Below, piece after piece: positions 56,292 through 64,000 of a stretch of DNA of 64,000 bases. How positions within the stretch are numbered: the stretch's first letter is position 1; each line of letters opens with the position of its first letter. The notes below the pieces were generated by a model. It was not told the origin of the DNA and ran no database searches. It saw only the letters and a program-made list of their open reading frames with translations. The stretch lies in assembly GCA_028571685.1 (NCBI GenBank), contig CM053162.1, positions 64,344,351 to 64,408,350 on the forward strand. Direction: 5' to 3'. Both the position numbers and the translations under genes were made by a program. The stretch comes from Heterohyrax brucei (Eukaryota; Chordata; Mammalia; Hyracoidea; Procaviidae).

Positions 56292-56700
56292 ACAGTGAGA
56301 CAGTGGAACTATAATCACGTGACTCATGATGTAACTGGTTATGTCCCGCACAAAGTGAATGAAAATGCATCTTCAGATTGACCATACCCTTGTATTTTGT
56401 ATCGCGCTTTTTGTAATCACTCACGCTTCAGTAAGGTATCAGCAGTAGTTTAATAAACTGTGAAGATACAGCACTGAAGGAAGGGAAGTGAGCACACCAG
56501 TTTTTAAGTATTATTTCAAGACAGAAAACACTTGTGGCGATCTGCAAAGAGCCCATCAATAAACATCATAGGCCACAGAAAATTATTTCCAACTCCCTTT
56601 TTCTGCCCCCTCCTGCCTTCTAGTCCATGCCCCTGTGCCAGTGCGCTCCTTTACTCTCATTTTTCTTATTTTTCTTATTAGATCTATCTAATAGGTGTCT
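56292..56700. other. No gene or confident repeat
   Basis: Nothing recognised. Confidence 0.4.
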
Positions 56701-56860
56701 GAAACCCTGGTGCCATAGTGGTTAAGTCCTACATCTGCTAACCAATAGGTCTCAGTTCAAATCCACCGGATGCTCCTTGGAAACTCTATGCAGCAGTTCT
56801 ACTCTAACCTATAGGGTCACTATGAGTTGAAATTAAATAAATGGTAATGTGATTTTTAAT
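56701..56860 (+). mobile_element. AfroSINE
   Basis: GAAACCCTGGTGCCATAGTG, GGATGCTCCTTGGAAACTCT, ATGAGTTGAAATTAAATAAA. It abuts the L1 3'UTR. Confidence 0.93.
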
Positions 56861-59607
56861 CTTTGGCTGAAGAACGAACCTCAGGAGTGACTTCATTTCT
56901 CAGCTAAAATGACGCCCAAGGGCCATACTCTTGAGAGATTTCCAGTCTCAGTCGAGCCAGAAAGTCAGGTCTTTTTCTTGAGTTGGAGTTTTGTTTCACA
57001 ATTTTCTCCAGCTCTGTCTAGGAATGTCTTGTGATCCATGTCAGAGTGGTCAGTGGTGGTAGCCCACTGGGACCACACAGCTGTACTAGACTCAGTCTAG
57101 AAGAGGCCACAGTATGTGTGGTCCGTTAGTCCTTTGGACTAATCTTTCCTTCATGTCTTAAGTTTTTTTCTTTCTTCTTTGCTCCCTAAGGGGTGAATCT
57201 TAGACCCCAGATACTACCCACCAAAGTAGAATATAGAACAATTTCTTCTTAAGGTAGGTTACAACAATTCAGCTAGAGATTCCTTGAGAACACCATCCCC
57301 ACAGCCTTCTTCAGCAATTCAGTCTCCTAGGGAGTTTGGATGTACCTATGAAGTGTCCATGACCTTGCGCAGTACAAGTAGTGCTGCTTTCCCGAGAACT
57401 GTGTACTGTCGTATCCTTCAGCAAGGTTAGCATTTGTCTATTACTTTATTTAGTGTCTTCCCATTTCCACCCTATCCTCCCCTGTAATCATCAAAGATTA
57501 TTTCTTTTTGAGTGTAAACCTTTTCATAAGTTTTTACATTAAAGTTATCAAACAATATGTGTCCTTTTGTGACTGAATTATTTCACTCAGCATGACGTCC
57601 TCTAGATTCATACTTGTTATGAGACGCGTCACAGATTCGTCATCGTTCTTTATTGTTGTGTAATACTCCTTTGTGTGTATGTGCCATAGTTTGTTTATCC
57701 ATTTATCTATTGATAAGAATCTGGGTTGTTTCCGTTTCTTGCTATTGTGAACCATGCCACAGTGAACACGGGTGTATGTGTGTCTATTCATGTGAGAGAT
57801 CTTATTTCTCTAGGATATATTCTAAAGAGTGGGGTTACTAGATCACATGGTATTACTAGATGATACGGTATTACTATTGCTAACCTTCCAAGAAAGCACC
57901 CTATTGTTTTCCAAAATAGCTGCAACATTTTGCATTCTGACCAGCAATTCATAATAGTTCTGATGTCCCTGAAGTCCACTCCCTAACATTATTATTATTA
58001 TTATTTTAGTGCCCGTAATGCTGGAGTAAGATGCTATCTTATTGTGGTTTTGATTGGCATTTCTCTAATGGCTAGTGATCTCAAGCATTTCCTCATGTTT
58101 ATGTTAGTCTCTTTAATGCCTTCAGTGGTGATGTGTCTGTTCATGTCCTTTGCCAAAGTTTTAATTATTTGATCTTTTTTGTTGCAGAGGTACTGAACTT
58201 CCCTGTAGATTTAGAAATCAAGCTTTTGTCTGATTTGTAATAATCATTTTTCACCCCAGTCTGTAGATCCTCTTTTTACTCTTTTGCTAAAGCCTTGATG
58301 AGTGTAAGTGTTTGATTTTAGAAGATCCCACTTATCTAGTTTATTTTCTGGAGTTTATGTGTTGTTGGTTATGCTTTGTTTCTTGTTAATGCAGTGTATT
58401 AGGGTGTGTGGCATTAACTGTATCTTTACTTCCATGAACTTTTTACTTTTGGGCTTTTTATTTACGTCTTTTGTCCATTTTGAATTGTCTTTTGAGTGTG
58501 GTATGAGGTATGGGACTTGTTTCATTTTTTTTTTTTTTTTTTGGAGATGGACATCCCCTTCTGCCAGCATCATTTGTTAAAAAGACTGTCTTTTTGCCAT
58601 TTGATGGACTTTGGATCCTTCTCAAAGATCAGTAACCATAGGTGAATGGATATACATCTGAGTTCTCAATTCTGTTTCAATGGTCAATGTATCTGTTCTT
58701 GTAACAGTATGAAGCTGTTCTGACTACCGTAGCAGTAAAGCAGGTTCTGAGGTCAGACAGTGAGAGTCCTCTTACTTTTTTCTCCTTCTGTAGTATTTTC
58801 ATTATCCAAGTCTTCTTCCCTTTCTCTTTAAATGATGTTGGTATTTGCATCAGGAACGCATTGTATTTATAAACTGCTTTGGGTAAGATTGTCATTTTCA
58901 CAGTATTGTGAATGCCTGTGCATAAACATAGTGTGTTTTTCCAGTAATATAGATCTCGTTTGGTTTCTTCCAGTAGTGTTTCATAGTGCTCTTTGTGTAG
59001 GACATTGACTTCTCTGGTTAGATTTATTCCTAAGTATTTTATTTTTTCAGAGGCTATTGTAAATGAAACTGTTTTTCTTGTTCTTTTCACTGGCATACGG
59101 GAATGGAATTGATTTTGGTATGTTGATCTTCTATTCTCCTACTTTGCTGACACTTTCGGTTAGTTCAGAGAGTTTTCTCAGAGACATTTTTGGGTTTTCT
59201 ATATATATGGTCATATTGCACACAAATAGGGACAGTTTAACTTGTTCCTTATCAATTTGGATGCTTTTGTTTTTTAATACTCCTGTCATTCTAGGACTTC
59301 CAGCCCAATATTAAATAGAACTGGTGGTAAAAGGCATCCTTGTCTTTTTCCTTTTCTCAGGGAGACTGTTTTCAGTCTTTCTCTGTCAAGAATAATACTG
59401 GCTATTTGTTTTGGTAAATGTCTTTTATCGTATTGAGAAATTTCCCTTCTTCATCTATTTTATTAAGAGTTTTCATAAAGAATGGATGTTGAACTTTGTT
59501 GAATGGCTTTTCTGTGTCAACTGAAATGATCATGTGATTTTTTTCTTTCTTTTTATTTGTATGGTTTATTAGTTTGGTTGATTCTCTAATGTTGAAACAT
59601 CCTTGCA

Positions 59608-59720
59608 GGTTGTTGTTGTTATGTGCCATCGAGTCAGTTCCAAATCACAGCAACCCAAATCACAGCACTACAGAATGAAACACTGCCTGGTCATGCACTA
59701 CCATTGTGTAAAATGGGAAT
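59608..59720 (-). mobile_element. RTE 3' tail nested in L1
   Basis: TTGTTGTTGTTATGTGCCAT then CGAGTCAGTTCCAAATCACA is the antisense RTE 3' terminus, followed by GAATGAAACACTGCCTGGTC. L1 resumes with CATGGTGTGAATCTTACTTG. CTTGCA and CTTGTA at the edges may be a short duplication. Confidence 0.8.
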
Positions 59721-59850
59721 ACTTGTATACATGGTGTGAATCTTACTTGGTCATAGTGTATTATTTTTATGACACACTGCTAAATTCTATTAGTAAGAAT
59801 TTTGTTGAGAACTTTTTCATCTGTACTTGTAAGAGATATTGGTCTGTAAT

Positions 59851-59910
59851 CCATCCATCCATCCATCCATCCATCCATCCATCCATCCATCCATCCATCC
59901 ATCCATCCAT

Positions 59911-59946
<36 letters not shown>

Positions 59947-60090
59947 CCATCCGTCCATCCGTCCATCCGTCCATCCGTCCGTCCGTCCATCTGTCCGTCC
60001 GTCCGTCCGTCCGTCCGTCCGTCCGTCCGTCCGTCCGTCCGTCCGTCCGTCCGTCCGTCCGTCCGTCCGTCCATCCATCTCCATCCATCC
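59851..60090. repeat. (CCAT)n to (CCGT)n tetranucleotide array
   Basis: About 240 bp: pure CCAT units (about 59851-59934), a mixed zone (59935-59998), nearly pure CCGT units (about 59999-60071), then a few CCAT. It lies inside antisense L1 ORF2. Long frames across it on both strands (His-Pro-Ser and Asp-Gly-Trp repeats) are artefacts. Confidence 0.97.
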
Positions 60091-60270
60091 AATCTTCTTG
60101 TGTTGTCTTTTCCTGGTTTGGGTATCAGGGTTATGCTGGCTTTATAGAATGAATTTGGATGCATCATTTTCTTTTCTATGTTTTGAAACAGTCTGAGTAG
60201 CACTAGTATAAGTGTTTCTCTGAAAGTTTGGTAGAATTCTCTAGTGAAGCCATCTGAGCCAGGGCTTTTC

Positions 60271-60280
60271 TTTATTGAGA
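60271..60280. repeat. Direct repeat flanking nested L1, left
   Basis: CTTTATTGAG (60270-60279) against CTTTATCGAG at 63540-63549. Confidence 0.65.
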
Positions 60281-60434
60281 GTCTTTACAGAGATAAACTG
60301 ATCTCTGGGCACTGCTTTGACTATATCTCATAGGTTCTGATAGGGAGTGTTTTGATTCTCATTGGAATCCATAAATGTCTTTATTTCATCTTTGATTTCT
60401 TCTATAACCCATGGCTTTTTGAGCAAGATATTGT

Positions 60435-61200
60435 TCAGTTTCCATGTGTTCCACTTTCTATGTTTTTTCTGCTATTGATTTTGACTTTAATGGATTTGTG
60501 GTCTGAGAAGATGTTTTGTAATAATTCAGTGGTATGCATTTTGTTGAGATTTGCTTTATGTCCTAACACATAGTCTATTCTGGAAAATGTTCCATGTGCA
60601 CTGGAGAAGAAGGCGTAGTTGTCTGCTGATAGATGGAAAGTTCTGTATATGTCAACGAGGTCTAGTTGGTTAATTGTGGCAATAAGATCTTTGTCTTTAT
60701 TGAGCTTTATTCTAGATGATCTGTCCCATATCAAGAGTGGAGTATTGAAGTCTCCCACTATAAGAGTCAGATTCGACTCGACGGCACTTGGCTTTTGGCA
60801 GTATTATTGTGATCTATCTCATTTTTGAGTGTAGGCAGTGTTTCTTCAACGTATTTCGATGCTCTAGTATTGGGTACATAAATATTTAATGTTATTAAGT
60901 CCTGCTTGTGTAGTGAACCTTTCAGCACTAGTGTCCATTCTTGTCCACGATGGTGGATTTTACATTAAAATCGATTTTATCTGAGATTAGTATTGCCACA
61001 TCTGCTCGTCTTTGTGTATTGTTAGCATGATATATATTCTTCTATCCTCTAATTTTCAGTTTGTTCGTATCATTAAGTCTAAGGTGAGTTTCTTGTAGGC
61101 AACATATGGACGGGTCGTGTCTTTTGATCCAAGATGCCACTCATTGTCCCTTCACTGGAGCATTCAGTCCATTTACATTCAATGTAATTATTGATATGGA
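60435..61200 (-). pseudogene. L1 ORF2 endonuclease domain, partial
   Basis: 60435-60758 reads MGDFNTPLLIWDRSSRIKLN, then DIYRTFHLSADNYAFFSSAH, GTFSRIDYVLGHKANLNK and IFSDHKSIKVKI. The catalytic GDFN, HGTFSRID and SDH motifs of the APE-type endonuclease are preserved. The tail-only SINE fragment at 60764-60796 interrupts the frame just upstream and stops occur beyond it. The domain is not joined to any RT. Confidence 0.85.
60764..60796 (+). mobile_element. Tail-only SINE fragment (copy 8)
   Basis: GAGTCAGATTCGACTCGACG then GCACTTGGCTTTTGG inserted in the L1 endonuclease coding region between CTCCCACTAT and TATTATTGTG. No clear target-site duplication. Confidence 0.8.
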
Positions 61201-61651
61201 TGTGTTTAGTGCTGTCCTTGTGACATGTTTATTTTTGTGTTGATGTTGTCTCTGTTGTTCTTACTATTCTGTTCTGGTTCATTCTGCTTTGTGACTTGAT
61301 TTTTCACCTTTTTCAGTGTTGGCTTTGTGGTTGTTGAGACTCCTGTATTACGTTTCTTGATTTGATATGTTGCATCTTTATTGTGCTTTGTGGCTGCCCC
61401 GTGATTCCCCCTTAATTGTCTATGTTTGAACCCAATTTTAACTACTACAAGTCTTATTAACTTCCTTTCCATCTGGAAAGACTATAACAAATGTAGTACA
61501 TCCCTCTTTTTAATATGATGACATTATAGTTTTCATGATATGATCACTGGATCACTTCTTTTAATATTACAGCTTTGACTGAGTTTGGAGCCTTCCCTAA
61601 CTGAATAGGTTTCTGGATGATGTGTCCTATATTTCCTCCAAAAATATAAAA

Positions 61652-62603
61652 CTAATGGTATTGTTTTTCTAAGCCAAGAGCTCCCTTCAGTATTTCTTGC
61701 AGCTTTGGTTTGGTTTTTACAAAGTCTCTGAGTTTCTGTTTATCTACAAATATCTTGATTTCATTTTCATATTCAAAAGATAGTTTTGCAGGATATATAA
61801 TTCTTGGTTGGAAGTTCTTCTCCTTCAAGGCTTTGAATGTGTCATCCCATTGTCTCCATGCCAACATCATTTCTGCTGAGAAATCTGACAAAAGCCTACA
61901 GGGTTTCCCTCTGAATGTTAGCTTTGCTTTGAGTCTTGCTGCCTTTAAGAGTTTCTGCTTGTGTTTCATTTTGTTAAGCTTGATTATAATATGTCCTGGA
62001 GTCTTTCTTTTGGGATCTATATTGATTGGCATTTGATATCCATCTTGATATCTATAGTCTCTTCGTTCATAGTTTCTGTGAAGTTTTCTGTCAGAAGCTC
62101 AGGCACAATACTCTCTGTGCTCTCAGGTGTCCCACCCTGTCAAGGAATTCCAATTAATTGTAGATTGTTCCTCTTAATAGAGTCTCACAAGCTTCTTAAT
62201 GCTTTCATTTTTCTTGTTTCTTTTTTCTGATTTACCCTCATAGATGCTGGAGTCAGTAGCTCTGTCTTCCAAGTCAAAAAGTCTCTTTTCCATTTGTCTG
62301 TTCTGTTTTCTTGGTTTTGAACTGAATTTTCCATCTCGTTGATTTTGTTCTTGATCTGTTGGATTTCAGGGTACTGGTGTTCCATCAGATCAAACAGCTT
62401 GCTTAATTTTTCATTTTGCTCTGCTGCATTTTATATAAGGTCTAGGAGGGCTCTCTATATAATCCTTTTGTAATCACCTTCCGATAGTTTCAGAAAGGCT
62501 TCTTTGTCTGGAAGTTCTTTGGACCTTTCTTTTTTTGGTCTTCTGAAGCCACAGGTGAATTCTTGCTGATGTTCTGGTCCAACGTTTGTTGCTTTTGAGG
62601 CAT
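61652..62603 (-). pseudogene. L1 ORF1, decayed
   Basis: A plausible start ATG lies at 62601-62603 (MPQKQQTLDQN). The coiled-coil part is read at 62185-62385 (QIKNKINEMENSVQNQENRT), and the RRM plus C-terminal domain at 61652-62032 (RKTPGHIIIKLNKMKHKQKL; RGKPCRLLSDFSAEMMLAWR; then FVKTKPKLQEILKGALGLEK). The span of about 317 codons matches usual ORF1 length. Stops in the N-terminal half and a frame change before 62032 inactivate it. The C-terminal 126-codon frame is intact, so decay is moderate. Confidence 0.85.
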
Positions 62604-63540
62604 TTGGAGGTTGTTTGTTTCTTTCCTCCAGTGTTACTTTAGAGGGATCTAAAGCTCAGTCTGAAAAGGAAGTTGATCACCACACACCTCTGTGTACTCC
62701 AGTGACTGGGCTCAGTGAAATCTCTGGGGTAGCAGGCTCTACTTCTTGCTTGGAAAACACCCAGCCCCACTTATAGAGTCGCTGGAGAGCCATCAGCTGA
62801 CCCTATAACATGAGACAGTAAAGGCTAGAAGAGATGCCATCTGGATGCACTGCAGTTATTTCTCTGTTGAAAGGTGAAAGGTATCTGATAGCTTCCAAAG
62901 TTAGTCAGGCTTTCGGGTGTGCAGTTCTCTCCTCCCAGCTGGTAAAGTAAGCATTTGTATATCAAAGACTGCTTTACTGTCAGAAAAGTGCTCTCCTGGC
63001 AGGTGCCACCTCACACCCTGGCTATTAGGTCCAGCTGAGGCCTCTGTATAGGAATATCCACCTCCCAGTGAATCAAGATGGTGTCCTGTACAGGCTCCCC
63101 TGCCCACCTGCCTCCAAAAAGGCTATTCAATGGCAGAGATGCAAAGATTCTGAGAGAGAGGTCAGAGGTGCTGAGTTGCACAGATTCCAAAGCCGGGCTC
63201 CCAAAATGTGGTGACTTCACTCGCTAATTTTATCTACAGTGCTTCTGAGCCTTGCTGCCAGTCACCTCAGCCCCTCTCGCTGGCTAACACTGAGGAAAAA
63301 TAAGTTAAAATGGCGATTTACCTTCAGTCTGTGACAGACGGGACTCAACAAGGGCAGGGATCGGCAAAAGAGAAGAAGCTTCCCACTCAGTGGTATGTAG
63401 ACCAAATGGACAGCCCTATGCCATGTCCTAGGGCTCACTAGGTGTCCAGAAGGCTCCATTTAATTATCAGTTCAGGTCTTGGTTTCCAGAGGGATTTAGG
63501 GAGACGTGCATTTAGTCTGCAATCTTGACTCTGCCCCTCC

Positions 63541-64000
63541 TTTATCGAGCATTTTTATTTGTTTTTTTCAGTCTTTTGTTACGGATCTGCTCAGATTTTC
63601 AACGTAATCTTGTGCTTGTTTGGAGAGGTAGTGTTGTTTCTAGATATTTGTCCATTTCCTCTAGATTTTGAAATTTGCTACTGTATAGTTTTTCATAATA
63701 TTCTGTCACGATACATTCTACTTGAGTTGGGTCTGTTTTAATGCCCTGCATTTCATTTCTTATTTAGGTTATTTGTGTCTTCTGTTTTCTGTATTTCTTT
63801 TGTCAATTTGGCCAGTGGTTTGTTTATTTTGTTAATCCTTTCAAAGAAAGTTGTTTTTTGTTTCTCAATTTTTCCTTTTTTCTATTCTCTATTTCATTTA
63901 TTTCTGCTCTCATGATTTGCCATCAGAGCATTTGGTTTGGATCTTTATTATTTCCTTTCTTCTGGTAGCTATGACTTTTTGCTGTTCTCTTTCTATTTGT
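63541..64000 (-). mobile_element. L1, outer copy continued (ORF2 region before RT)
   Basis: Antisense L1 sequence with CTAGATATTTGTCCATTTCC, GTCAATTTGGCCAGTGGTTT and CCTTTCAAAGAAAGTTG landmarks. In ORF2 order this is the segment directly N-terminal to 60280, so the two are halves of one element. It runs out of the window. Confidence 0.75.

Larger units (their letters stand above)
56861..60280 (-). mobile_element. L1, outer copy: 3'UTR and ORF2 RT to C-terminus
   Basis: The 3'UTR (56861-57480) matches the reverse complement of 24.1-24.5 kb. ORF2 C-terminus is read at 57534-57791 and 57788-57979, and RT-domain sequence at 58677-59096 and 59402-59629 (ISVDTEKPFNKVQHPFFMKT, the RT motif A neighbourhood). 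RT begins at about 60280 (minus strand reads [19 protein letters not shown]). The next N-terminal part of the same ORF2 lies at 63541-64000, beyond an inserted L1 segment. Nested inside are an RTE tail and the CCAT/CCGT array. Confidence 0.8.
60281..63540 (-). mobile_element. Nested L1 segment: 5'UTR, ORF1 and endonuclease, 3'-truncated
   Basis: On the minus strand it starts GGAGGGGCAGAGTCAAGATT, a typical L1 5' end, has a GC-richer 5'UTR (about 63540-62610), then ORF1, then ORF2 as far as the linker after the endonuclease. It stops there without 3'UTR or poly(A), and outer-L1 sequence resumes. A tail-only SINE fragment lies at 60764-60796. Confidence 0.7.

Noticed and set aside
59603-60203. 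Long open frames (up to 197 codons) of His-Pro-Ser or Asp-Gly-Trp repeats on both strands
   Set aside because: They are read-through of the CCAT/CCGT array, open in several frames at once and flanked by L1 sequence. Not genes.
61652-62032. A host gene of 126 codons on the minus strand
   Set aside because: Clear match to the L1 ORF1 RRM/C-terminal region, in the expected position between the L1 5'UTR and ORF2.
1-64000. A novel multi-gene system or protein-coding locus
   Set aside because: Every frame over about 80 codons was either a transposon protein, a simple repeat, or pyrimidine-rich antisense LINE sequence. No exon-like series with splice signals and known domains was found.

Overview
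The window reads as intergenic or intronic nuclear DNA from an afrotherian mammal, most likely a paenungulate (elephant, sirenian or hyrax). The diagnostic evidence is about 28 copies of the tRNA-derived AfroSINE (head CCCTGGTGGCATAGTGG, tail GACTCGACGGCAGTGGGTTT) and several copies of a BovB-like RTE LINE whose 3' end carries the same GACTCGACGGCA motif followed by CAA repeats. Ancient pan-mammalian repeats (MIR, L2-like, MER5A, MLT1 and MLT2-type LTRs) lie beneath. I found no intact host protein gene, no functional RNA gene, no CpG island promoter and no CRISPR-like array. All long open frames belong to decayed transposon proteins or to simple repeats.

Layout. 0-4 kb: a tRNA-Gly-headed SINE, an MLT1 LTR, a MIR and a 5'-truncated RTE cut by an LTR. 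4-10 kb: antisense L1 fragments with nested AfroSINEs and a dated L1 3'UTR insertion. 9.9-12.3 kb: a mariner remnant with long inverted arms, then an antisense RTE with clean target-site duplications and an AfroSINE inside it. 13-16.5 kb: antisense L1. About 18-20.5 kb: the longest stretch without recognisable repeats. 22.3-24.7 kb: sense L1 with a nested RTE tail. 27.9-29.4 kb: a near full-length mariner containing an L1 3' end. 33.1-36.5 kb: sense L1 (ORF2 plus 3'UTR). 36.8-43.3 kb: ERV-L-type LTR material, including a shrunken provirus-like element at 40.5-43.0 kb. 47-52.5 kb: antisense L1, then two RTE copies in the same orientation, the second holding endonuclease and reverse transcriptase domains. 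56.9-64 kb: a large antisense L1 interrupted by a second, 5'-complete but 3'-truncated L1 segment, an RTE tail and a CCAT/CCGT tetranucleotide array.

The most distinctive signal is a set of eight very short insertions (18 to 98 bp) that all end in the same motif, GACTCGACGGCACTTGGC(TTGGC)TGGC. They look like tail-only copies of an RTE-mobilised SINE subfamily. The 18-bp copy and the 98-bp copy have perfect 13-bp and 11-bp target-site duplications. The RTE, the AfroSINE, the tRNA-Gly SINE and this tail family share a self-complementary GAGTCGG..CCGACTC-type hairpin just before the 3' end, probably the signal the RTE reverse transcriptase recognises. Repeat family names come from recalled consensus features, not a database search, and element edges are approximate unless a target-site duplication is given.
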